64,000 bases of DNA from CALGYY01 sp963678485. Its GTDB lineage: Bacteria; Bacteroidota; Bacteroidia; Bacteroidales; CAIWKO01. The notes beneath the pieces are model-generated. The model was not told the origin of the DNA. It worked only from the letters and a program-made list of their open reading frames with translations, and ran no database searches. The stretch covers positions 4,464,001 through 4,528,000 of the forward strand of contig OY782882.1 of assembly GCA_963678485.1 (NCBI GenBank), written 5' to 3'. The translations under genes and the position numbers were made by a program. Positions 8,151 to 16,210 of the stretch are shown in pieces (positions within the stretch are counted from its first letter, which is position 1; the number at the start of each line of letters is the position of its first letter).

Positions 8151-8549
8151 TTAATAGTAAATAGATGATGTTTCGGCAACAGCAGCAAGGATTGTCATAA
8201 TAACACCAATAACCAGCATAACGCAAGAAGCGATTAAGCCAATAAGACCGGTGATATTAGCCACTTTAATGAAAGCTTTAGAGGCTTTTTTATACATATC
8301 CGGATTTGCATCATATTCTTTCTGCATTTTTTTACTCTTCGAGAAAGCCAAAATACCAGCAACCAGAGCAATAATAGCGCAAACAGGGCCTGCAAAAGGA
8401 ACAAAACCGTACCAGCAAAGAACAACAGAAACAATTCCAAACACCATCCACATAATGGAGCTAGGGAACATGATTTGGGTAGAAGGAGTTCCTGGTGTGG
8501 GAGGTGTCACCGGAGTTGTTGGGATAGGGTTGATTTCCTGATTTTCCAT
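8151..8549 (-). CDS. Small membrane protein, DUF4190/CCC-motif-like paralogue
   Basis: A 132-residue protein starting MENQEINPIP. It has the same plan as its neighbour: a proline/threonine-rich tail, the membrane segments MVFGIVSVVLCWYGFVPFAG and ALVAGILAF, a basic turn (AFSKSKKMQKEYDANPDMYKKA), then a final hydrophobic helix. KVANITGL here matches KVAKITGL in the paralogue. The pair looks like a local duplication. Function unknown. Confidence 0.7.
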   Translation of the reverse strand: MENQEINPIPTTPVTPPTPGTPSTQIMFPSSIMWMVFGIVSVVLCWYGFVPFAGPVCAIIALVAGILAFSKSKKMQKEYDANPDMYKKASKAFIKVANITGLIGLIASCVMLVIGVIMTILAAVAETSSIYY

Positions 8550-8585
8550 TTTAGTAATGTTTAAAGTTAACAATTGAATTTTGTG

Positions 8586-8614
8586 CAAAAATAAGCTATA
8601 AAATGCGGAGCAAA
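8586..8614 (-). promoter_or_regulatory. Promoter of the membrane protein at 8151-8549
   Basis: On the minus strand a TTTG (8611-8614) is followed after 17 bp by TATTTTTG (8586-8593), close to the Bacteroidota layout TTTG-N19-TAnnTTTG. The ATG is 36 bp downstream. Confidence 0.5.
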
Positions 8615-8699
8615 AGTGATTGTTAATAAATATTTAATAAGAAAACTGACAATTCGACATTTTCTCTATTTCTAAAGTTCTAAAATATAACAAAATATG

Positions 8700-10268
8700 T
8701 TAATTTCCGGAAGCCGAATTAACATAAACCTCGTACTGATAGGTGATAGTCTTTTTCTCCTTTGAATTCATCGGAATTTCCCAATCAATTGTGGAATAGG
8801 GGTTAAGAGCCGAATACTTTCCGTTTTTTACTATCACACCATCATTACTTGCCTCTAGAATAGCTGCAGTCAGATTTTTTGTAACATTCAGCTGGATTTT
8901 CTTATCCTGGAGATTTTCTATGGTAATGGTACCTTTAATTACGACCTTTGAGTAGTAAGTCTTACCAATCTTTTTAACATTTTCGACTCTACTGACTTCC
9001 TCTTCCTTATTTTTAACCACTACATCTCCGGCTTTCGAAAGCTGTATGCTGGCGTTGGCACCCACAGGGGTGTATTTAATCAGGTCCTGCGCGAGTGGTT
9101 GCAGATTCTCATTCTGAACGAAAACCGGTCCGGTAGTAAATGGATTCTGAGTGCTGTTAGTAATCATGAACGAATGATAAACATCGTAGCGCGATTCCGG
9201 ATCGCTGGCATTATATCCATAGTAAGAATAGTTGGCCACATCGTTAATGCTGACCTCGTAAATATCTTTATAGCTCAATTTGGACGAGAAAATCAGGAAA
9301 TTTGTTTTGCTTTGATAGGGAAGATTTACCTTGCCAAGTTTATACATATATAGGTCGTTTGACTTTTCGCCGTCTGTTTCATAAACAGTGTAGTCCTGAT
9401 AATCCGCGGCGCCCAAAGTAACCTCTTCAGAAACGATGGAGTTGCTGTACATCTGAGAGGCAAACTGCACCGAAGGTTTATTGGTTGAACGGGTATCATA
9501 AAGATTGGTTAAATAATTAAATGCTAATGGATCTGTCTTAGTACCATAGAGGAAAGTTGGGTTACCTACAGTAAGTGTGAGCTCGGCATTAAGTACAGGT
9601 TCAGCGTAATTCTCAACCAGGGCGTTCATCTCAAGTTGCAATTCCTTATCATTGATAAGTTTGACGTTATACGATGGTAACCATTGAATGCCAGCTTGCA
9701 TATAATTTAGTTTGATATCGGTGCTTCCCGGATTACTGTTGAATGTAATTTTTGCCAATCGGGCCAAGGAATCCGTACTTACTACATCAATGGGTGTTTC
9801 ATCGAAGCCCAATTCGATAATACTTCCCAATGGAAGGAACACGGTTTTGTTGTCGGCTTGCTTAACACGGACCAAACCAGTACTTTTAATCATGTCCTGC
9901 AATACTCCGGTCACCTCGCGCATATCCTTATCTGTGGCTTTATACAGCAGCCTGACCTTTTTGCCTTTATTTGCAAGCAGGAAGTTATAATAGGTTTCAG
10001 GTGGTTTTTTAGTGAAAAGAGTGTCAGTAACGAAGGCAATACTATTGATTTTTACATCCTTGGTGGTTGTGAGCCAGAAAGTGCTTTGCAGTGGGGCTGC
10101 AGGAATTTGCAAGGTTCCGATACCGTTTTTTACGCCGATACTACCTTCTTTCACGATAAAGTAAGTGCCATTTTTGAATACATTAATCTGGCTGGGTTTA
10201 AGTTCAGTTTGCGCCATTAGCGCGGTACACAGCAATAAACTGAACAATGTAAATGCAAGTTTTTTCAT
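8700..10268 (-). CDS. Secreted DUF4139-like protein
   Basis: A 522-residue protein from MKKLAFTLFS. A longer frame reaching 10442 would put non-signal sequence first and overlap the promoter. Residues 1-20 are a signal peptide ending ALMAQ. AGIQWLPSYNVKLI followed by a long beta-rich region is the DUF4139 signature; the C-terminus (TIDWEIPMNSKEKKTITYQY) is typical of its last strands. No catalytic role is known. Proteins of this family are periplasmic or surface beta-sandwich proteins. A TACATTTG -7 box lies 24 bp upstream (10292-10299, minus). Confidence 0.75.
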   Translation of the reverse strand: MKKLAFTLFSLLLCTALMAQTELKPSQINVFKNGTYFIVKEGSIGVKNGIGTLQIPAAPLQSTFWLTTTKDVKINSIAFVTDTLFTKKPPETYYNFLLANKGKKVRLLYKATDKDMREVTGVLQDMIKSTGLVRVKQADNKTVFLPLGSIIELGFDETPIDVVSTDSLARLAKITFNSNPGSTDIKLNYMQAGIQWLPSYNVKLINDKELQLEMNALVENYAEPVLNAELTLTVGNPTFLYGTKTDPLAFNYLTNLYDTRSTNKPSVQFASQMYSNSIVSEEVTLGAADYQDYTVYETDGEKSNDLYMYKLGKVNLPYQSKTNFLIFSSKLSYKDIYEVSINDVANYSYYGYNASDPESRYDVYHSFMITNSTQNPFTTGPVFVQNENLQPLAQDLIKYTPVGANASIQLSKAGDVVVKNKEEEVSRVENVKKIGKTYYSKVVIKGTITIENLQDKKIQLNVTKNLTAAILEASNDGVIVKNGKYSALNPYSTIDWEIPMNSKEKKTITYQYEVYVNSASGN

Positions 10269-10365
10269 TTTGCTAAAGTTTTGTTTGTGTTCAAATGTAC
10301 GCAAAAGCTGGTGATCAACCAATTTTGTGAACAAATGATATGTTGAAAAAAATATTTTAGCTCTT

Positions 10366-10397
10366 TTTGGTTTTATATAAGTAATTGTGTAATTTTG
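10366..10397 (+). promoter_or_regulatory. Promoter of rpmE2
   Basis: TTTG (10366-10369) is separated by 20 bp from TAATTTTG (10390-10397), an excellent match to the Bacteroidota housekeeping promoter. The rpmE2 ATG is 28 bp downstream. Confidence 0.65.
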
Positions 10398-10424
10398 CAC
10401 CCCTGAAATTAAATGTGCAATAAA

Positions 10425-10709
10425 ATGAGAAAAGACATTCATCCGAAAGGATACAGACTCGTGGTTTTCAAAGATATGTCAAATGAATATTCTTTCATGA
10501 CCCGCTCGACCGTTCAAACCAAAGACACTGTGGTATGGGAAGATGGTAAAGAGTACCCATTAGTGAAACTTGAGATTTCACATATGTCGCACCCATTCTA
10601 TACCGGAAAAATGAAATTCGTTGATACAGCCGGTCGTGTTGATAAATTCAGAACCAAATACAAAAAGCATTTGGATAAGAAAGACGAACCAAAACAGGAA
10701 CAAGAATAA
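10425..10709 (+). CDS. rpmE2: 50S ribosomal protein L31, type B
   Basis: A 94-residue protein. The start at MRKDIHPKGY is chosen because this is the conserved L31 N-terminus; four extra codons upstream are not. EYSFMTRSTV, EYPLVKLEISHMSHPFYTG and GRVDKFRTKY identify type B L31. There is no cysteine, so it is the zinc-independent form, which in other bacteria replaces zinc-binding L31 under zinc shortage. No zinc-type copy is in this window. The gene has its own promoter and terminator. Confidence 0.95.
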   Translation: MRKDIHPKGYRLVVFKDMSNEYSFMTRSTVQTKDTVVWEDGKEYPLVKLEISHMSHPFYTGKMKFVDTAGRVDKFRTKYKKHLDKKDEPKQEQE

Positions 10710-10727
10710 GGTTTCTATTGAGATACT

Positions 10728-10759
10728 AAGTCCTGCGTCGCTGCAGGACTTTTTTTTTG
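10728..10759 (+). terminator. Rho-independent terminator of rpmE2
   Basis: AAGTCCTGC pairs with GCAGGACTT around a GTCGCT loop and is followed by a run of nine T. It begins 19 bp after the rpmE2 stop. Confidence 0.92.
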
Positions 10760-10897
10760 TACCGAATTCAATAAAAGTTAAAAAGTGTTAATAACTTTCG
10801 TAAAAGTTTTCTTACCTTGCAGTTACCAAAATTAAAGCAAGAGTTATACTTGTATAACTAAATCTCCGTTAGGAAAAAAATAAAAAAATAAATAACC

Positions 10898-12127
10898 ATG
10901 AATTATATTTTATTTGACGACGCAACGCGCAATGATTTGCTCCCGTTGACATTTGTTAGGCCAGTGGCCGATATTAGAATCGGAATTCTCACCATCAGAG
11001 AAAAATGGGAGCGCATGCTAGGCACCACCACATCTACCCTGACTGAGCGCTACCTGAGTGCAAAATATCCAATGGTCAAAGGCGAGAATAACATTCTAAT
11101 TAATGGTTCTGTCTTACCCAATACTGAGCTTATTAAGGCTATTCAGGCTTTAAAACCTGACGAAACCCTCACTGCTGGCGATTATATCATTGCCATGCAT
11201 GTAATAGAGAAGGACCTTGAGGATGTTGAAAGCATTGAATCATCTAAGGTGGAAGAAGTCGAAAAAGGCGAAGCTCCCGGTGTCACAGAAATAGAATGCA
11301 AAGCTGCTCATTCAAAAATCAATTTTGCCTACGATATTTTTACAATGAACGCTGAGGCCATTGCAGCTGATTATAAGTTGTTGACTGGGAAAAGAAAATC
11401 ACAGAAAATTAGTGATACGAATCGAGTCCTTGGTGCTGCTAATATCTTTGTTGAACAAGGCGTGGTGATGGAGTTTGTTAGCATTAACGCCACACGCGGT
11501 CCGGTTTACATCGGGAAAAATGCAGAGATTATGGAAGGTGCAATGCTGCGCGGACCATTAGCCATTGGCGAAGGAGCAACCATTAAAATGGGAGCAAAGA
11601 TTTATGGACCAACCACCATTGGCCCGGGTTGTAAAGTTGGCGGTGAGGTGAATAATGTCGTTTTCTTCGCAAACAGTAATAAAGCGCACGATGGATTCAT
11701 TGGAAATTCGGTCATTGCTGAATGGTGCAATATTGGCGCTGATACCAACAATTCGAATCTTAAGAACACCTATGATGATGTCAAGCTTTGGTCATATCCC
11801 GAAGAGAAATTTATGCCGACCGGACTACAGTTTTGCGGCTTGGTGATGGGTGACCATAGTAAGTGCGGTATTAATACAATGTTTAACACAGGTACAGTTA
11901 TAGGTGTGTTTGCTAACATTTTTGGTCATGGCTATCAACGCAATTTCATCCCTTCCTTCTCATGGGGTAGCAGCACTTCCGGATACACCACTTATGATAT
12001 CAAGAAAGCGCTCGATGTTGCTAAATATGTGATGAGTCGCCGGTCAAAGGAATTAGATGAAAAAGAGACTGAAATACTAAAAACTGTTCATCAGCTTACC
12101 TTTACTTATCGCAAAAAGCGGATGTAA
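10898..12127 (+). CDS. GlmU-like sugar-nucleotidyltransferase/acyltransferase (alternative bacterial type)
   Basis: A 409-residue protein of the Bacteroidota family often named alternative GlmU. The N-terminus NYILFDDATRNDLLPLTFVRP is its hallmark. The C-terminal half is a left-handed beta helix with hexapeptide repeats (IGKNAEIMEGAMLRGPLAIGEGATI, then GPTTIGPGCKVGGEV). The expected role is supply of UDP-N-acetylglucosamine or a related nucleotide sugar for cell-wall precursors. Whether it does both steps is unproven. An acidic low-complexity insertion (ESSKVEEVEKGEAPG) sits near residue 115. Confidence 0.8.
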   Translation: MNYILFDDATRNDLLPLTFVRPVADIRIGILTIREKWERMLGTTTSTLTERYLSAKYPMVKGENNILINGSVLPNTELIKAIQALKPDETLTAGDYIIAMHVIEKDLEDVESIESSKVEEVEKGEAPGVTEIECKAAHSKINFAYDIFTMNAEAIAADYKLLTGKRKSQKISDTNRVLGAANIFVEQGVVMEFVSINATRGPVYIGKNAEIMEGAMLRGPLAIGEGATIKMGAKIYGPTTIGPGCKVGGEVNNVVFFANSNKAHDGFIGNSVIAEWCNIGADTNNSNLKNTYDDVKLWSYPEEKFMPTGLQFCGLVMGDHSKCGINTMFNTGTVIGVFANIFGHGYQRNFIPSFSWGSSTSGYTTYDIKKALDVAKYVMSRRSKELDEKETEILKTVHQLTFTYRKKRM

Positions 12128-12258
12128 GGGCATTTCTGACACTTTGGCCATATTTGCTGCCTTGTACATTCTTTGCTACAACCAACTTCTGAAAGATTCG
12201 ATTAAGTTGAATTTTGATTAATTGTTTGAAGTTTAACTTTTTGATTATTATTTTGCCT

Positions 12259-12278
12259 GTCTGAAATAGTTTTCAGAC
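12259..12278 (+). promoter_or_regulatory. Inverted repeat just upstream of lon
   Basis: GTCTGAAA-TAGT-TTTCAGAC is a perfect 8-bp inverted repeat 23 bp before the lon ATG. It could be an operator or a 5'-UTR hairpin. It is not the CIRCE heat-shock element. Confidence 0.35.
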
Positions 12279-12301
12279 TGACACTTTGACATTATAATAT
12301 T

Positions 12302-14779
12302 ATGAAAACGAAAAGCAATCGTAACCCCTTTGAATTTTTGTCGCTAATCGATAATGATACTGAATTCATTCCTCTCTTTACCAGTGAAGACGAAGAGCAA
12401 ATGAATGCAGAGCCAATTCCGGAAGTGCTTCCAATATTGCCGTTGAGAAATACTGTTCTGTTTCCCGGCGTGGTTATCCCCATCACTGTTGGCCGCGATA
12501 AATCGATTAAACTAATCAAAGAATCATACAAAGCCGACCGCATCATAGGTGTGGTAGGTCAGAAAGATCCTGAAATTGAAGATCCCGTTTTTGACGATCT
12601 TCACACCGTGGGTACTGTGGCTATGATTATGAAGACACTCCATATGCCTGATGGCAGTACAACTGTGATTATTCAAGGTAAAAAGCGTTTCAATGTCAAG
12701 AAACTTGTGACAGATGTACCTTATTTCAAAGCAGAAGTGAGTTCCTTTGCGCACGACGCTAGTATGCATGCTGATGCGAAGTTCATCGAAATGGTGGCTT
12801 CCTTAAAGGAAATGGCAATACAGATTATTAAGTTATCGCCAAATATCCCGTCAGAAGCGGCTTTCGCAATAAAGAACATTGATGGACCTGGATTTCTCGT
12901 GAATTTTATTGCCTCTAATTTAAGTATTGAACTAGAGCAGAAGCAAAAGTTGCTCGAGATTGGAGATTTGAAACAGCAGGCCAACGAAGTGATGCAGTTA
13001 CTTGTAAAAGAATTGCAATCCATCGAAGTAAAAAATCAAATCCAGGATAAAGTAAAAACAGATCTGGATAAGCAACAGCGCGATTATATTCTGCACCAGC
13101 AAATGAAGCAGATCCAGCAAGAGCTCGGTGATAACCCGGCAGAGCAGGAAATTGCGGAGCTTAAGGAAAAATCGAAAGATAAAAAATGGGATCAGGCAAC
13201 GGCAGAAACCTTTCAAAAAGAATTGAACAAACTGCAACGTATGAATCCGTCGGCTGCTGAGTATTCCATCCAAATGAACTATTTGGAAACCTTGGTGGAA
13301 CTGCCGTGGAACGAATTTACTGCCGATAATTTTTCACTCGATCATGCACAAAAAGTACTTGATGAAGATCATTACGGACTCGAAAAAGTGAAAGAACGTA
13401 TCATTGAATATCTTGCTGTTCTTAAGCTAAAAGGTGATATGAAGTCGCCAATTCTTTGTTTGGTAGGCCCTCCGGGAGTTGGTAAAACCTCACTGGGAAA
13501 ATCCATAGCACGTTCGCTAGAGCGCAAATATATTCGCATGTCGCTTGGTGGTCTGCGCGATGAGGCCGAATTACGCGGTCACCGCAAAACCTACATTGGA
13601 GCCATGCCCGGACGTATCATTCAAAGCATCCGTAAAGCAAAATCCTCTAACCCAGTCTTCGTACTTGACGAAATCGACAAGGTTAGCGGAAATACTTTCC
13701 ATGGTGATCCGCAGGCGGCACTGCTGGAGGTTCTTGATCCTGAACAGAACACTACTTTTTACGACAATTTCCTCGAAATGGAATATGATCTATCTAAAGT
13801 TATGTTCATTGCAACAGCCAATAATCTTGGAACGGTTCATCCTGCGCTCCGCGATCGTATGGAAATAATTGATCTGAGCGGATATTTAGTCGAGGAGAAA
13901 GTAGAAATTGCTCGCCGTCATTTGGTGCCAAAGCAAATGGAAGAGCACGGAATTGCCGAAGGAAAATTGAAATTCTCGAATAAAATTCTCGAACGAATCA
14001 TTGATGACTATACCCGCGAATCGGGTGTGCGTTCACTCGAAAAAAACATTGCAAAGGTTATCAGGAACAGGGCTCGTTTTATTGCGGAAGAGTCTCCCTA
14101 TGATAAGGATATTCGAAGCACCGATTTGCAAAAGATTCTTGGTGTGCCAATTTTCAAAAGAGATAAAACGCAAACTCCCGAGAATGCAGGTGTTGTCACA
14201 GGTTTGGCATGGACTGCCATGGGGGGGGAAATCCTCTTTATCGAGGTGAGTTTGAGTAAAGGCAAAGGTATGCTCACGATGACGGGAAACCTTGGTGATG
14301 TAATGAAAGAAAGCGCTACTCTTGCATTTGAGTATCTGAAGTCACATGCAAAGAAACTCAATATTGATGAAGATGTTTTTCAGCATTGGAATGTTCACGT
14401 GCATGTACCTGAAGGCGCAACACCAAAGGATGGTCCTTCTGCTGGTGTGACTATGTTCACGGCATTATCATCAGCCTTTACACAACGCAAGGTGCGCAGA
14501 CAAATGGCCATGACCGGTGAGATTACACTCAGAGGTAAAGTTCTTCCGGTAGGAGGGATCAAGGAAAAAATCCTCGCTGCCAAGCGCTCAAAGATTTGTG
14601 AGATTGTACTTCCAGCTGATAATCGTCAGGATGTTGAAGAAATAAACGAGCGCTATATTAGTGGACTGAATTTTCATTACGTCACCGACATGATGCAGGT
14701 GTTGGATTACGCTTTACTCGACCAAAAAGTTTCTCAACCTTTGCAATTGATGGATTTCAAAAAGGAAATCAAATCATAA
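12302..14779 (+). CDS. lon: ATP-dependent protease La (Lon)
   Basis: An 825-residue protein of full length. Residues 40-250 are the substrate-binding LON domain (EVLPILPLRNTVLFPGVVIP). The AAA+ module has Walker A GPPGVGKT at 389-396 and Walker B VFVLDEIDK. The C-terminal protease has the Ser-Lys dyad: S713 in PKDGPSAGVTM and K756 in GGIKEKILAAKR, with the same 43-residue spacing as E. coli Lon. It degrades misfolded and regulatory proteins in the cytoplasm. A run of eight G at 14221-14228 lies inside the frame and is a possible slippage site. Confidence 0.97.
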   Translation: MKTKSNRNPFEFLSLIDNDTEFIPLFTSEDEEQMNAEPIPEVLPILPLRNTVLFPGVVIPITVGRDKSIKLIKESYKADRIIGVVGQKDPEIEDPVFDDLHTVGTVAMIMKTLHMPDGSTTVIIQGKKRFNVKKLVTDVPYFKAEVSSFAHDASMHADAKFIEMVASLKEMAIQIIKLSPNIPSEAAFAIKNIDGPGFLVNFIASNLSIELEQKQKLLEIGDLKQQANEVMQLLVKELQSIEVKNQIQDKVKTDLDKQQRDYILHQQMKQIQQELGDNPAEQEIAELKEKSKDKKWDQATAETFQKELNKLQRMNPSAAEYSIQMNYLETLVELPWNEFTADNFSLDHAQKVLDEDHYGLEKVKERIIEYLAVLKLKGDMKSPILCLVGPPGVGKTSLGKSIARSLERKYIRMSLGGLRDEAELRGHRKTYIGAMPGRIIQSIRKAKSSNPVFVLDEIDKVSGNTFHGDPQAALLEVLDPEQNTTFYDNFLEMEYDLSKVMFIATANNLGTVHPALRDRMEIIDLSGYLVEEKVEIARRHLVPKQMEEHGIAEGKLKFSNKILERIIDDYTRESGVRSLEKNIAKVIRNRARFIAEESPYDKDIRSTDLQKILGVPIFKRDKTQTPENAGVVTGLAWTAMGGEILFIEVSLSKGKGMLTMTGNLGDVMKESATLAFEYLKSHAKKLNIDEDVFQHWNVHVHVPEGATPKDGPSAGVTMFTALSSAFTQRKVRRQMAMTGEITLRGKVLPVGGIKEKILAAKRSKICEIVLPADNRQDVEEINERYISGLNFHYVTDMMQVLDYALLDQKVSQPLQLMDFKKEIKS

Positions 14780-14780
14780 G

Positions 14781-14813
14781 AAAAAAATAGGGCTGTCTAA
14801 TAATAGACAGCCC
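14781..14813 (-). terminator. Terminator of the alpha-oxoamine synthase gene
   Basis: GGGCTGTCT (14790-14798) pairs with AGACAGCCC (14805-14813). On the minus strand the stem is followed by TATTTTTTT, so it terminates the gene at 14838-16088. For lon on the plus strand the hairpin lacks a T tract. Confidence 0.8.
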
Positions 14814-14837
14814 CTGCAAGTAATGAAGAAGTATGGA

Positions 14838-16088
14838 TTATTCTTTAGGAATATCCACCATTTTCTCCTTATCATATTTATTATTCTTCAGCATATCCTG
14901 AACATAACTGAAGGCGTTGAGTGTATACTCTACGTCTTCCATTGTGTGCACTGCTGTAGGAATAATGCGAATCAGAATAGTTCCTTTAGGAACAACCGGG
15001 AAAATTACGATGCTGCAGAAAAGGTTGAAGTTTTCGCGCAGATCGTAGATGAGCTGGGTAGCCTCAGCAATACCGCCCGACAAATATACAGGAACAACAA
15101 CGGTATCAGAAATTCCCAAATTGAAACCACGTTCGCGGAGACCATTTTTCAAAGCATTTACAATAGTCCATAATTTTTCGCGATACTCAGGGTGGTCGCG
15201 GATAAGCTCGAGACGTTTCAATGCTCCAATTACCAAAGGCATCGGCAGTGATTTAGCGTACACCTGTGAGCGCATGTTATACATGAGATATTTAATCACA
15301 TGCGGTTCAGCAGCTACAAATGCACCAATGCTGGCCATTGATTTTGCAAAAGTTGCAAAATAAATATCAATTTCATCCTGAACTCCGTAATGCTGGCCTG
15401 TTCCTGCTCCTGTTTCGCCCATGGTTCCAAATCCATGTGCATCATCAACCAATAAACGGAAACTGAATTTCTTTTTCAGTTTTACGATTTCATCTAATTT
15501 GCCGGTATCACCAATCATTCCATAAACGCCTTCGGTAATTACCATGATTCCGCCACCGGTTTCATCGGTAATTTTTTTAGCACGTGCCAGATTTTTCTCA
15601 AGGCCTGCCATATCGTTATGCTGGTAGGTGAAACGTTTGCCCATGTGCATGCGCAAACCATCGAGGATGCAGGAATGACATTCTCTGTCATAAACAACCA
15701 CATCGTTACGATCGAGCAAACATTCGATAATACTGGTCATTCCCTGATATCCAAAATTCAGCAGATAAGCAGCCGGTTTGAATACGAAAGCGGCGAGTTC
15801 GCGCTCAAGTTGCTCGTGATATTTTGATTGACCCGACATCATGCGGGCACCCATAGGTGTGGCAAGACCCCATTCTGTTGCAGCTTCGCCGTCTACCTTG
15901 CGAACTTCAGGATGCTCGGCTAATCCGAGGTAATTATTAAGACTCCATACCAGGCGTTCTTTACCACGGTACATCATTTTGTTCGAAATTTTTCCTTCCA
16001 GTTTCGGGAAGAAAAAATACCCGTGTCCGTGATCATAATACTGACCCAGAGCTCCCATACGGGTTTTTGTTTTTTCTAGAATATCCAC
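14838..16088 (-). CDS. PLP-dependent alpha-oxoamine synthase (KBL/SPT/CFAT type)
   Basis: A 416-residue enzyme of the family that condenses an amino acid with an acyl-CoA (2-amino-3-ketobutyrate CoA ligase, 8-amino-7-oxononanoate synthase, serine palmitoyltransferase, cysteate fatty-acyltransferase). LVDDAHGFGTMGETGAG (from 213) holds the PLP aspartate and histidine. The PLP lysine is K249 in TFAKSMASIGAF. NNYLGLAEHPEV is the substrate-entry motif. It does not sit beside tdh (for KBL) or bio genes, so a lipid role (sphingolipid or sulfonolipid base) is plausible but inferred. A TAGTTTTG box at 16129-16136 (minus) is its likely promoter. Confidence 0.8.
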   Translation of the reverse strand: MDILEKTKTRMGALGQYYDHGHGYFFFPKLEGKISNKMMYRGKERLVWSLNNYLGLAEHPEVRKVDGEAATEWGLATPMGARMMSGQSKYHEQLERELAAFVFKPAAYLLNFGYQGMTSIIECLLDRNDVVVYDRECHSCILDGLRMHMGKRFTYQHNDMAGLEKNLARAKKITDETGGGIMVITEGVYGMIGDTGKLDEIVKLKKKFSFRLLVDDAHGFGTMGETGAGTGQHYGVQDEIDIYFATFAKSMASIGAFVAAEPHVIKYLMYNMRSQVYAKSLPMPLVIGALKRLELIRDHPEYREKLWTIVNALKNGLRERGFNLGISDTVVVPVYLSGGIAEATQLIYDLRENFNLFCSIVIFPVVPKGTILIRIIPTAVHTMEDVEYTLNAFSYVQDMLKNNKYDKEKMVDIPKE

Positions 16089-16128
16089 AATCTTATAATT
16101 TTAAGAATTAAACTCAAATTTTGGCATA

Positions 16129-16179
16129 CAAAACTACGACTTTTTATTCTGTTAGGATGCATTATTTTCGTTATTTTTG
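16129..16179. promoter_or_regulatory. Divergent promoters: oxoamine synthase (-) and T9SS protein (+)
   Basis: The minus strand reads TAGTTTTG at 16129-16136, 41 bp before the ATG at 16088. The plus strand reads TATTTTTG at 16172-16179, 32 bp before the ATG at 16211. Both match TAnnTTTG. No strong -33 element is seen on either side. Confidence 0.45.
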
Positions 16180-16210
16180 ATACCGTTTTCTATGAAATCA
16201 AAATAAACAA

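Noticed and set aside
10269..10442. N-terminal extension of the DUF4139-like protein
   Set aside because: It would place a signal peptide 58 residues inside the protein and cover the -7 box at 10292-10299.
12259..12278. CIRCE heat-shock operator upstream of lon
   Set aside because: The inverted repeat GTCTGAAA/TTTCAGAC does not match TTAGCACTC-N9-GAGTGCTAA.
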